A stretch of DNA of 64,000 nt from Lachnospiraceae bacterium. Lineage in GTDB: Bacteria > Bacillota > Clostridia > Lachnospirales > Lachnospiraceae. The translations under genes and the position numbers were made by a program. Where the stretch lies: NCBI GenBank assembly GCA_022799175.1, contig JAAWNY010000005.1, positions 16,891-80,890 on the forward strand, read 5' to 3'. Below are positions 16,932-25,495 of this stretch, in pieces (within the stretch, counting starts at the first letter, position 1; each line of letters opens with the position of its first letter). The notes under the pieces are model-generated. The model was not told where the DNA came from. It worked only from the letters and a program-made list of their open reading frames with translations, and did no database searches.

Positions 16932-18218
16932 TTATACCAGTTTCGCCTCTGCCACCAGGAAATCTACTGCTTCCTGAACTGCCAGATCCTCTTTCATCCG
17001 CTGTAATCCCTCTTCACCCAGAAGTTCTTTGGCACGATCCGGTTCCATCTTATAGGTATCTGCCATTTTTTTGATCTCTGCCTCTACAGCATCTTCCGGA
17101 GCTTCTATATTCTCTGCCGCTACGATAGCTTCCAAAACCAGACGGGTACGAATCCGCTTTTCTGCCTGGGGACGGATATCCTCCCGCAAACGTTCCTCTG
17201 TCATGCCAGTAAACTGCATATACTGTTCCATGGTAAGACCTTGCGAACGCATCCGACGAGCATAATCTTCCAGCGTGTTGCTGACCTGTTCCTCAATCAT
17301 CGCTTCCGGAATCTCCATCGAAGCGTTGGAAACCACCTTCTCCACTACATTATTCTCATTCTCTGTAGTCGCTTGTTGCTGTTTCGTCTCTGAAAGTTTT
17401 GCCCTCAGATCTGCCTTATATTCATCTAGTGTGTCGAATTCGGAAACCTCGCCGGCAAATTCATCATCCAGTTCCGGAAGCTCTTTTCTCTTAATCTCAT
17501 GAATCACTACCTTAAATAAGGCAGGCTTCCCGGCCAATTCTTTTGCATGATACTCTTCCGGGAAGGACACGTGAACCTCAATCTCCTCATCAATATTCTT
17601 ACCAATGAGCTGTTCCTCAAAAGTATCGATAAAGGAATGGGAACCGATAGTCAAGGTATAAGCTTCTGCTTTTCCACCCTCAAACGCAACCCCGTCGATA
17701 TATCCGTCAAAGTCGATCACTACCTGATCTCCATTTTCAACCGAACGATCCTCCACCGTTACCAGACGAGAATTCTGCTCTTGTACTTTTTTCAATTCTG
17801 CTTCAATATCCACATCCGTCACTTCGGGTTTCGCGCGTTCCACTTCAATCCCCTTGTACTCACCCAAAGTTACTTCTGGCTTCACAGCTACCAATGCGGA
17901 ATAGATGAGCGGCTTTCCTTTCTCAATCTGTTCTACACTAATCTGTGGACGAGATACAATATCTAGACCGCTTTCATCCATGGCACCACGATACGTTGTA
18001 TTGATAACCGCATCCACCGCATCCTCATATAAAATCTCCACGCCATACATTTTCTCTACCATAACCTGCGGCGCTTTCCCCTTACGAAAGCCCGGAATGT
18101 TGAATCTGTTTTTATTTTTGTTATAGGAAGTTTTAAGAGCCTCGTCAAACTGCTCTGCCGGTACTTCTACGGTTAATTTCGCCATGTTTTTTTCCAGCTT
18201 TTCTACTTGTAAACTCAT
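16932..18218 (-). CDS. tig: Trigger factor (ribosome-bound chaperone and prolyl isomerase)
   Basis: A 428-residue chaperone that docks on the ribosome exit tunnel. The N-terminal domain carries the ribosome-docking signature NIPGFRKGKAP (about residues 40-50). The FKBP-type isomerase domain (about 150-240) has VVIDFDGYIDG, and a helical C-terminal arm domain follows. The ATG at 18218 (MSLQVEKL) is fixed by AAGGAGG; the frame upstream of it has no ribosome site. It heads the tig-clpP-clpX block. Confidence 0.96.
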   Translation of the reverse strand: MSLQVEKLEKNMAKLTVEVPAEQFDEALKTSYNKNKNRFNIPGFRKGKAPQVMVEKMYGVEILYEDAVDAVINTTYRGAMDESGLDIVSRPQISVEQIEKGKPLIYSALVAVKPEVTLGEYKGIEVERAKPEVTDVDIEAELKKVQEQNSRLVTVEDRSVENGDQVVIDFDGYIDGVAFEGGKAEAYTLTIGSHSFIDTFEEQLIGKNIDEEIEVHVSFPEEYHAKELAGKPALFKVVIHEIKRKELPELDDEFAGEVSEFDTLDEYKADLRAKLSETKQQQATTENENNVVEKVVSNASMEIPEAMIEEQVSNTLEDYARRMRSQGLTMEQYMQFTGMTEERLREDIRPQAEKRIRTRLVLEAIVAAENIEAPEDAVEAEIKKMADTYKMEPDRAKELLGEEGLQRMKEDLAVQEAVDFLVAEAKLV

Positions 18219-18283
18219 GTTCTGGGTTCCTCCTTCACATCTATGTATGGTCGTCTCGGCAGGGCGCCACACTTCAGTTTATC

Positions 18284-18312
18284 ATTATAACATAGTCCCT
18301 TCATAATTACCA
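18284..18312 (-). promoter_or_regulatory. Extended -10 promoter of tig
   Basis: -10 TATAAT (18289-18284) with TG one base upstream, the extended -10 form, and a poor -35 TGGTAA (18312-18307) at 17 bases. About 65 bases of leader precede the start codon. Confidence 0.5.
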
Positions 18313-18497
18313 GTACTATTTTATACGTTTTTCTGGGATTTTTCCAGGCTTTTCCAAACCTTTTTGCAGGTTTTTCCGCTCTTTTTAGTTCCCTTTTTGG
18401 GAAATGTCAGGTATGATTATAATCAATCCCAAAAGAAGTTCGAAGGGATTGCCAAAAACATATTTTCTATTAGTAATCAGGAAAGGAGCAATATTAT

Positions 18498-18965
18498 ATG
18501 GAAATTGAGCGGAAATACAAAATCGAGACGCCACCAGAAAATTACCGCGATTACCCGTTTCATGAAATTGAACAGGCTTATCTGTGTACAGAACCGGTAG
18601 TACGGATCCGCAGACAAGACAAAGAATATTATCTGACTTATAAGTCAAAGGGACTATTAACGCGAGAAGAATATAATCTTCCATTGACAGAAACGGCTTA
18701 CCATCATCTGCTGTCAAAAGCAGATGGGATTGTGTTGACTAAAAAACGCTATTTGCTTCCACTTATCACACAAAAAGGGCCATCCGGACTGCTGATTGAA
18801 TTAGATATTTTTTCAGGAATATATGAAGGTTTGATCCTAGCAGAGGTAGAGTTTTCTTCAGAGGAGGAAGCACTTGCCTTTGTACCACCCGAATGGTTCG
18901 GAAGGGACGTTACCTTTAGTGGAGAGTATCAGAATAGCCGATTGAGCCGGGGAAATTATATATAA
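18498..18965 (+). CDS. CYTH-domain triphosphate tunnel metalloenzyme
   Basis: A 155-residue protein opening with MEIERKYKI, the ExExK signature that names the CYTH fold. Further charged strand residues (RIRRQ, YLTYKSKG, TKKRYLLP, ELDIFSG, EVEF) line the tunnel in this family. Members hydrolyse inorganic triphosphate or thiamine triphosphate or make cAMP; short bacterial versions are usually triphosphatases, so that is the best guess. AGGAGC lies upstream of the ATG. The gene is divergent from tig and has no partner. Confidence 0.88.
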   Translation: MEIERKYKIETPPENYRDYPFHEIEQAYLCTEPVVRIRRQDKEYYLTYKSKGLLTREEYNLPLTETAYHHLLSKADGIVLTKKRYLLPLITQKGPSGLLIELDIFSGIYEGLILAEVEFSSEEEALAFVPPEWFGRDVTFSGEYQNSRLSRGNYI

Positions 18966-19041
18966 AATATACCAAAAGCCGTGGGACAAGATCGTTTGTG
19001 TAGAGACATGGTCCATCTGATTAGACAGACCATGCCCCTGC

Positions 19042-19299
19042 TTAACGGTCAATCAGTCCCAGCGCTACTATGGCTATCAGAAGCGCCAGAAGGATGGCGA
19101 TGATTCCGTCTAGCTGTTTTACCGTCAGGGGAATGCGATCATAAAGACGCTCTTTTAAAGGGAGAGAGGCTCGATACTCCTTCAGAAGTTCGTTCTCCCT
19201 CCGCAAACGTTCATTTTCCTGTTCCAATTCAGATAATTCCCGCTCTTCTTCTGAAGAAGCTTCCCTAGTCATTCCTATCTTTTCTTGTTCTTTTTCCAT
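19042..19299 (-). CDS. Small coiled-coil membrane protein
   Basis: An 85-residue protein. Residues about 15-45 form a Glu/Arg/Leu coiled coil (SEEERELSELEQENERLRRE), and the C-terminus is a single membrane span (about 64-82, IIAILLALLIAIVALGL). The topology suggests a tail-anchored cytoplasmic coiled coil. I do not recognise the family. It lies 155 bases past mglC on the same strand, behind a strong stem-loop. A stem around 19005-19034 near its end lacks a U-run. Confidence 0.7.
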   Translation of the reverse strand: MEKEQEKIGMTREASSEEERELSELEQENERLRRENELLKEYRASLPLKERLYDRIPLTVKQLDGIIAILLALLIAIVALGLIDR

Positions 19300-19334
19300 T
19301 TTCAGAACTTCCTTCCCACTTTTTTGAGAAGATA

Positions 19335-19385
19335 GCTCCAGGGCCGCTATGGTTCCTCTTCAACTTTCCATAACTGCCCTGGAGC
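19335..19385 (-). terminator. Strong stem-loop downstream of mglC
   Basis: Perfect 10-base arms GCTCCAGGGC/GCCCTGGAGC with an inner TATGG/CCATA pairing. The U-tract after it on the minus strand is poor (tatcttctc), so it may stabilise the mgl message rather than end it. Confidence 0.5.
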
Positions 19386-19453
19386 AATCGGTCAATCCCT
19401 ATCAGAAATCTCGAAATTCTGTCTTCTCTATGTTCAAGACGGTATTCTGTCTG

Positions 19454-20449
19454 TTACTTCTTCGCAATATACTTCCGGATATCCAGCGCGATTGCCACTA
19501 CGATTACAATACCCTGAGCAATATACTGATAGTTCGGGTCAATTCCCAAAAATTGCAGACAAGTCTTTAAAAGCTCAAATACCAGCACGCCGATGACCAC
19601 ACCGGATACCCGGCCGATACCGCCGTTTACGGATACGCCGCCAATGGTACAAGCAGCGATTGCCTCCAGCTCATAGCCATTACCAGTATTTACACCAGCG
19701 CCACCGGATTTCGCACCCAAGAGGAAGCCTGCAATTGCATAAAGAGCTGCTGCCGAGACATAGATGACAATCTTTGTCTTTTTTACATTGACACCAGCTA
19801 CTTCTGCTGCTGCCTCATTGCCGCCGATCGCGTACATATATTTGCCATGACGGGTGTAGTTGTAAATGAACCACATGATAGCGCCAATCACGATGGCAAT
19901 GATAAACAAATAGGGGAATAATCCGAAGAGTTTACCATTGGCAATCACGGTATAATCGGTACGGTAGCCGCCGAGCGGAACCGACTTTGTATAAACCAGA
20001 TTGATCCCGTAGATGATCATCTGCATACCCAGAGTACCGATAAAAGCCGGTACACTTAAGTAGGCCACCACCACACCATTGATCAGACCAAAAATACAGC
20101 AGATTGCCACGCAGATCAGCAGGATCAGCCATACATTCAACTCCGGAAAGTTGCTCGTCAACTCAAAACGGCCGCTATAATCTGCTCTTTGCAAAAGAGT
20201 ACCAGCCAAACAAGCCGCTAGACCTACCGAACGTCCGGCAGAAAGGTCAGTTCCTTTGGTAATCAGACATCCGGAAACACCAATCGCGATGATAAAGCGG
20301 CATGCCACATTGATGGAAATATTGCTGAAGTTACTCATGCTGAAAAAATTGTCCTTGGTGATTCCCACAATCAGAACCATCACCAAAATCAAGATCACAA
20401 TACCATTGTTGATCAGGATATCCACTACATTTGTTTTCTTGGTATTCAT
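19454..20449 (-). CDS. mglC: Galactose/methyl-galactoside ABC transporter permease
   Basis: A 331-residue inner-membrane permease of the MglC/RbsC type with about nine to ten spans. GTDLSAGRSVGLAA and AACTIGGVSVNGGIGRVSG are conserved permease blocks, and the latter faces the ATPase. The ATG at 20449 is preferred over the one two codons earlier, which lies only two bases from AGGAGG. It follows mglA by 18 bases. With MglA and MglB it imports galactose, glucose or related sugars. Confidence 0.92.
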   Translation of the reverse strand: MNTKKTNVVDILINNGIVILILVMVLIVGITKDNFFSMSNFSNISINVACRFIIAIGVSGCLITKGTDLSAGRSVGLAACLAGTLLQRADYSGRFELTSNFPELNVWLILLICVAICCIFGLINGVVVAYLSVPAFIGTLGMQMIIYGINLVYTKSVPLGGYRTDYTVIANGKLFGLFPYLFIIAIVIGAIMWFIYNYTRHGKYMYAIGGNEAAAEVAGVNVKKTKIVIYVSAAALYAIAGFLLGAKSGGAGVNTGNGYELEAIAACTIGGVSVNGGIGRVSGVVIGVLVFELLKTCLQFLGIDPNYQYIAQGIVIVVAIALDIRKYIAKK

Positions 20450-20467
20450 TCTCATTTCCTCCTCTTC

Positions 20468-21976
20468 CTAAAACTTAGTCGCGTAACTCATAATACGCTC
20501 CTGCGTTGCTTCCTCACCCTGTACCTCGCCGGTAATGTGTCCGTTACACATGACGAGAATTCGGTTGGATACGCCGATCAACTCTGGCATTTCTGAAGAT
20601 ATCATGATAATACCCTTGCCTTGTTTTGCCAACTCAATCATAATCTGATAGATCTCGTACTTCGCGCCGACATCGATACCACGAGTCGGCTCATCCATGA
20701 TCAGAACGTCCGGATTGTTGGCAAGCCAGCGGGAAATCAATACTTTCTGCTGGTTACCACCGGACAGAGACTGTATCAGCGTTTTACTGTCAGGTGTCTT
20801 AATTGAAAGCTTTGCCACGTTATCCTGTACCAGCTGCTCGATCTTGCCCTTATTGAGCTTTACCCCCATCTCGAGATACTGGTCCAAGGAGGAAATAGAT
20901 ACGTTATCTGCGATGGAAAGACAGCCTAGAATTCCAGTTCCCCGGCGATCTTCGGTGATCATGCCGATGCCGCCGCGGATGGCGTCTTGTGGACGTCGGA
21001 TATTCTTCTTCTGCCCCTTGATATAGACTTCACCGCTGCTGATGTGACGCATGCCAAAGATTGCTTCCATCAGCTCGGTCCGCTGAGCGCCTACCAAACC
21101 GCCAAAGCCTAAAATCTCTCCCCTGCGCAGCTGGAAGGAACAGTCCTGGAAAGAACGCTCATGAATACTGGAATATCCTTTTACTTCCAGAAGAACCTCG
21201 CCCACAACCGCATTGTTCTTCGGCGGATAGATATTGGTCAGCTCACGGCCTACCATCTGCTTGACGATCTCTTCATCCGTGATGTCATTCATATTCCAGG
21301 AACCTACATATGTACCATCACGCATAATCGTGATATCATCACAGATCTCACGGATCTCCGCCATCTTATGAGAGATATAAACCAGCGAAACACCCCTGGA
21401 TTTCAAATCCCGGATAATGCGAAAGAGTGCTTCTACTTCATTGTCTGTAAGCGAAGAAGTCGGTTCATCCAGAATCACTACTCTGGCCTGCAGAGAAACA
21501 GCCTTGGCGATCTCCACCGACTGCATCTGAGCAATCGACATGGTTCCCAGCTTCGCCTTGGGATTGTAAGGCATCTTCACATCATCCAGCCATTTGGCTG
21601 TCTCCTCAAACATTTTCTTGTGGTCCACCACCTGAAACGGCCCGAATTTTTTCGTTGGGTAGCGGCCGGCATACATATTCTCCGCAACCGTCCTCTCCGG
21701 TATCGGCTGCAATTCCTGATGCACCATCGCCAGCCCCTTGTTCAGTGCCTCATCCGGATTGTGGATATCCACACGCTCTCCGTCCAGATAAACCTCACCC
21801 TCATCCATATGATAAATACCAAACAGGCATTTCATCAGTGTGGATTTTCCTGCACCGTTCTCCCCCATCAGCGCATGGACAGTACCCGGACGGACGTTCA
21901 AGTTGATTTTATCCAGAGCCTTTACGCCAGGGAAGCTTTTGGAAACTCCTCGCATTTCCAGTCTGTACTCTGCCAT
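20468..21976 (-). CDS. mglA: Galactose/methyl-galactoside ABC transporter ATP-binding protein
   Basis: A 502-residue double ABC ATPase. The first cassette has Walker A GENGAGKST and a variant signature (MSIAQMQSVEIAKA). The second has LSGGNQQKVLISRWL, Walker B VLIMDEPTRGIDVGAK and the degenerate Walker A typical of sugar-type (RbsA/MglA) proteins. The ATG at 21976 follows GGAGAGAATGGG; longer versions lack support. It is the energy subunit of the mglBAC importer. Confidence 0.93.
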   Translation of the reverse strand: MAEYRLEMRGVSKSFPGVKALDKINLNVRPGTVHALMGENGAGKSTLMKCLFGIYHMDEGEVYLDGERVDIHNPDEALNKGLAMVHQELQPIPERTVAENMYAGRYPTKKFGPFQVVDHKKMFEETAKWLDDVKMPYNPKAKLGTMSIAQMQSVEIAKAVSLQARVVILDEPTSSLTDNEVEALFRIIRDLKSRGVSLVYISHKMAEIREICDDITIMRDGTYVGSWNMNDITDEEIVKQMVGRELTNIYPPKNNAVVGEVLLEVKGYSSIHERSFQDCSFQLRRGEILGFGGLVGAQRTELMEAIFGMRHISSGEVYIKGQKKNIRRPQDAIRGGIGMITEDRRGTGILGCLSIADNVSISSLDQYLEMGVKLNKGKIEQLVQDNVAKLSIKTPDSKTLIQSLSGGNQQKVLISRWLANNPDVLIMDEPTRGIDVGAKYEIYQIMIELAKQGKGIIMISSEMPELIGVSNRILVMCNGHITGEVQGEEATQERIMSYATKF

Positions 21977-22057
21977 CCCATTCTCTCCTTTCATAAAATC
22001 GGGTGTGCCTTGCGGACACACCCGACACTTTTCTTTTTATTTACCCATTGCCCAGTC

Positions 22058-23200
22058 TTATTTGATGAGTTCCAGAACCTCGCCTGCATTCTCCGGAGTA
22101 ACCTTTACATAGTCAACCATGTATACGTTATCTACATCCTTGCCATTGACGAAATCCATCGCCTTATCAGCTGCGGTATGAGCCTGACCGAAGTAATCGT
22201 TGAACACAGTACCGGTCATCTTGCCATTCATCACATGCTCCACAACCTCAACCAGAGCATCCACGCCTACCAGATAGATATCTTCATTCACTTTTCTGCC
22301 GGCAGCTTCGATCGCCTGCAGCGCACCCAGTGCCATTGCATCGTTGTTACAGAATACCACGTCGATCTTAGCGCCATGCTGAGACAGTGCGTTAGCAGTG
22401 ATCTCCTGGCCCTTTGTCTGATCCCAGTCACCACGCATCTTTACCAGCTCCTCTACCTCAACACCAGCAGCGGTCAGAGCCTCGATGGACTTCTCCGTTC
22501 TGTACTGAGCATCTACGTTCTCCGGATCTCCCTGAACCATGATGTAACGAACAACACCGTCGCCGTCTGCATCGCCCTTATTCTCCAGCTCTGCGATCTC
22601 TTCACCCTGGAATGTACCAGACTGTCTTGCATCCGCACCTACATAAGTAGCTTTGATTCCGCCGTCTACCCAAGCTTGCTCTCTCTCTGCTTCCGGCTCA
22701 CGGTTGATGTAAACAACCGGAATGCCTGCCGCATGACACTCCTCGGTAACCGTCGGCTCGGAAGAAGCCTGTACCAAGTTAATAATCATCACGTCGTAGC
22801 CCTGGGTGATGAAATTACGAATCTGATTCATCTGCTCGCCCTGGTCATTCTTACCGTCCATGATGGAGATGTTCTCTTCCTTCACTCCGATCTCTTCTAC
22901 CAGATACTTCTTCAGCTCTTCGCGATACAGCGTCATGAAGTTGTCTGCAAACTGATAAATGGAGATACCAACTTTGACTTCAGACGGATCCTTACCTTCT
23001 ACCGTGGCTGCCACATCTGCTGCCGTAGTCTCAGCCTCTTCCTTCGCCGGCTCGGTAGCCTCTGCTGCCGGCGCCGCTGTGGTAGTCTCTGCTGCCGGCG
23101 CCGCTGTAGTCTCAGCCGGCTTGCTGCCGCCACATGCCGCAAGTGACAGAACCATGCAAGATGCCAGTGCCATAGCGGTTACTTTCCTTGTCAATCTCAT
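22058..23200 (-). CDS. mglB: Galactose/methyl-galactoside-binding lipoprotein
   Basis: A 380-residue binding lipoprotein with lipobox LSLAACG and an Ala/Thr/Glu-rich linker (about residues 25-60) with repeated AAPAAETT units. The periplasmic-binding-protein-1 fold starts VKVGISIYQFADNFM. The sugar-binding blocks VVYINREPE, FCNNDAMALGALQAIEAAG and LVGVDALVEVVEHVMNG match MglB. GDADGDGVVRYIMVQGDPE resembles the MglB calcium loop. It is the first gene of mglBAC, with its own promoter preceded by phased A-tracts. Confidence 0.93.
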   Translation of the reverse strand: MRLTRKVTAMALASCMVLSLAACGGSKPAETTAAPAAETTTAAPAAEATEPAKEEAETTAADVAATVEGKDPSEVKVGISIYQFADNFMTLYREELKKYLVEEIGVKEENISIMDGKNDQGEQMNQIRNFITQGYDVMIINLVQASSEPTVTEECHAAGIPVVYINREPEAEREQAWVDGGIKATYVGADARQSGTFQGEEIAELENKGDADGDGVVRYIMVQGDPENVDAQYRTEKSIEALTAAGVEVEELVKMRGDWDQTKGQEITANALSQHGAKIDVVFCNNDAMALGALQAIEAAGRKVNEDIYLVGVDALVEVVEHVMNGKMTGTVFNDYFGQAHTAADKAMDFVNGKDVDNVYMVDYVKVTPENAGEVLELIK

Positions 23201-23237
23201 GTCGAAAATCCTCCCTTTATTATGGATTTGTATTGTT

Positions 23238-23261
23238 CGGCTTTGGCAATATTGCCTTGCC
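23238..23261. promoter_or_regulatory. Palindrome at the mglB transcription start (candidate operator)
   Basis: A perfect 12-base dyad GGCAATATTGCC flanked by CGG and CCG. It begins a few bases downstream of the predicted start point, where a repressor could block transcription. It is not a catabolite (cre) box. Confidence 0.5.
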
Positions 23262-23271
23262 GATGACCATA

Positions 23272-23345
23272 TTATAACGGATTTTTATCGATTTTTCCAT
23301 AAGATTTTCTTCGATTTTTTATAGATTTTTTTCGATTTTTCCATA
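23272..23345 (-). promoter_or_regulatory. mglB promoter with phased A-tracts
   Basis: -10 TATAAT at 23277-23272; no good -35. Upstream (23281-23345) the minus strand repeats ATCGA/ATCTA/ATCTT blocks joined by A-tracts at intervals of mostly 10-11 bases. That spacing is one helical turn, as in intrinsically bent DNA or an UP element. Confidence 0.6.
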
Positions 23346-23443
23346 TATTACCGAAAAACACGCTCAAAATGCTGCTCAACAAGCTAAAAGATATACGTTA
23401 TCACTGACATGACCAAAATTTCTTCTGCCTCTGTTCGTCAAAT

Positions 23444-24460
23444 TTACTGACCTGTAAGAATCTCCTGCGGCGACCAGTAATATTTACCGTTTTCTAAAGA
23501 AAGTTCTTCTAAGACCGGTTGACCCAACGCCTTCGACGCAGCAAGGGAAAATATCGCTTCTGCATATTTTCCCTTATCTGCCGATACGGTTCCTAGCATC
23601 TTTCCGGCGTTCACTGCTTCTATCCCTGGCGTTGTGCCATCGATCCCCACCAGCTTGATATTCTTCTTTCCCGCCCGTTCCAATGCATCTATCGCTCCTA
23701 ACGCCATATCATCGTTATTACATACCACAAGCTCAATCATATCTGGATATTTCTCAAGCCACTGCTCCATCAATGCGGAAGCCTGGCTTCGTTCCCAATT
23801 CGCTATGCCACCCGTAATCTTTTCGATCGGTACCCCGCCATCTTTCAATGTCTGAATGGACCACTCGGTCCGAATCAAAGAGTCCTGATGGCTGCTCTCG
23901 CCTTCTAACATCACATAGCTGATCACTCCATCTCCATTCATGTCCAAGCTAGCCGGATCCTTCCGGTACTGATCCACCACAATGCTTCCCTGCAGGATCG
24001 CGGACTCCCTGGCCACCACTCCTACATAATAAAGCTGATCCCAACGATCCATATCCTCTTCCACCGGCTGACGATTAAAGAACACCACCGGAATCCCCGC
24101 TGTCATTGCCTTGTCAATCATCGCCGAGGCCGCTGTCCGGTCTACCGGATTGATGCACATCACGTCGCAGCCCAACGAAATAAAACGTTCCACTTGATTA
24201 TTTTGGGTGTTCTGACTTCCCTTAGCATCTTGAATATCCAGGGTCACTTTGATGCCATGCTTTTGCTCATACTCTTTCGCGCAGTTCTCCATCTCTCCCC
24301 GGATGTTATTAATAAATGTATCATCCCCTCGATACAGACTCACTCCAATTCGTAATGATTTTTTCGTTTCTTCCGCTTTCAGGCTTCCACAACCGGCAAG
24401 TACGGCTAACACACATAAACCAACCAAAAGCTGCTGATAGAACCTGTTTCTTCCTCCCAT
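23444..24460 (-). CDS. Second galactose-type sugar-binding lipoprotein
   Basis: A 338-residue lipoprotein (lipobox VLAGCG) closely related in layout to the MglB encoded downstream: SLRIGVSLYRGDDTF at the domain start, VVFFNRQPV, the calcium-loop-like DMNGDGVISYVMLEGE, VCNNDDMALGAIDALERAGKK and KLVGIDGTTPGIEAVN. It lies between the two-component genes and mglB, and has no permease of its own. It may hand sugar to MglAC or present it to the adjacent histidine kinase. Start at 24460 behind GGGGGTG. Confidence 0.88.
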   Translation of the reverse strand: MGGRNRFYQQLLVGLCVLAVLAGCGSLKAEETKKSLRIGVSLYRGDDTFINNIRGEMENCAKEYEQKHGIKVTLDIQDAKGSQNTQNNQVERFISLGCDVMCINPVDRTAASAMIDKAMTAGIPVVFFNRQPVEEDMDRWDQLYYVGVVARESAILQGSIVVDQYRKDPASLDMNGDGVISYVMLEGESSHQDSLIRTEWSIQTLKDGGVPIEKITGGIANWERSQASALMEQWLEKYPDMIELVVCNNDDMALGAIDALERAGKKNIKLVGIDGTTPGIEAVNAGKMLGTVSADKGKYAEAIFSLAASKALGQPVLEELSLENGKYYWSPQEILTGQ

Positions 24461-24517
24461 CCTTTCACCCCCGACTTTTTATCATTTCCCTGCCCAAACA
24501 CGCAAAAGCCACTTCCC

Positions 24518-25495
24518 TTATTCAATCGGATACAGCAGCTTTTCATACTCCGTTCTGCGCAGATCCTCCCGTCGGATGTAATGACTCTCCAGATATCCCA
24601 GCGCCGGAACCAACTGATTGCCAGCCAGTTCTACCGCCGTCCTCACGCTCAGATATCCGGCAGTAAAATCATCCGTAATGCAAAGTCCCCGAATCACTCC
24701 TCGATCCAGATAGTTAAGCAGACGAACCGTAGTTCCTCTTCCATACAGACCACCGATTCCCGCCGTCCTCTCTCCATCAGATAGAACCTGAGCCGCTTCG
24801 GTTAGACTTACTGGATCTAGCGCAATCATCACTGCCCGGCCAAAATCCTGTTCCCACACGGTCTCCACCTGCTTCTTCCGTTCATCTGCCTGTCCCCCCT
24901 GCAAACGAATCACTTCACAACCTGCTGCTGTCAATACATTCTCAATCCCATCCTCAAACTGCCGGCTTATCTGGTCTGACTGCCGCTTGCCTAACAAGTA
25001 AAACCGTTGTCCAATTGGCTGTTCTGCCAGCACTTGTTTTGCCAGTTCCTGTCCCATCTGATAATAATCAAAGGTAATCCGGGCCGAAAGTTCATCTCCT
25101 ACCGAAGAAATTTCCGAGTTCAAAAACACCAGCGGAACACTCACCCGTTTATCTGCCTGCAGCTGTAAGATCTGTCCAGAATCCACCGGTGATACCACAA
25201 TGGCCCGGCTTCCATCCTGCTGCTCCCGCAATATCAGCTCCTCCTGCTGTTTTTTGCTCCCCTCATCATACAAGGTAATAAAGCTGACATCCACATTGTA
25301 CTCGATGGCCGCTCGGTCCATACCTTTGCGGAAATTGACATAGTTGTCATCCACGGTATCCTCCACGATCACCGAGATCGCATAGACCTGCGTTTCCTTC
25401 TCCTTGATAATCAGATCTGTGGAGGACAGAAGAAATAAAAGTACCAGAACCATCCCATACAAAATCCAGAAAATTCTCTCCTTACGGTTACTCAT
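24518..25495 (-). CDS. Membrane-anchored periplasmic-binding-like protein, sensor partner
   Basis: A 325-residue protein with one N-terminal membrane span (about residues 9-27, no lipobox Cys) and an extracellular periplasmic-binding-protein-1 fold (YAISVIVEDTVDDNY, ALDPVSLTEAAQVL, GLYGRGTTVRLLNYLDRGVIRGLCITDDF). The ATG at 25495 overlaps the histidine kinase stop as ATGA, so the two are made together; the longer frame is rejected. The coupling and membrane anchor suggest it binds sugar and signals to that kinase, as YtfQ- or RbsB-like sensors do in similar operons. Ligand unknown. Confidence 0.83.
   Translation of the reverse strand: MSNRKERIFWILYGMVLVLLFLLSSTDLIIKEKETQVYAISVIVEDTVDDNYVNFRKGMDRAAIEYNVDVSFITLYDEGSKKQQEELILREQQDGSRAIVVSPVDSGQILQLQADKRVSVPLVFLNSEISSVGDELSARITFDYYQMGQELAKQVLAEQPIGQRFYLLGKRQSDQISRQFEDGIENVLTAAGCEVIRLQGGQADERKKQVETVWEQDFGRAVMIALDPVSLTEAAQVLSDGERTAGIGGLYGRGTTVRLLNYLDRGVIRGLCITDDFTAGYLSVRTAVELAGNQLVPALGYLESHYIRREDLRRTEYEKLLYPIE

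Noticed and set aside
19005..19034. Terminator after the small coiled-coil protein
   Set aside because: A stable stem exists but neither strand has a following U-run, so I do not call it a terminator.
21161..23146. A 661-codon open frame on the plus strand
   Set aside because: It lies antisense to mglA and mglB, has His/Cys/Leu-rich composition, no ribosome site and no recognisable motif. The minus-strand genes carry clear ABC and binding-protein motifs, so this is a shadow.
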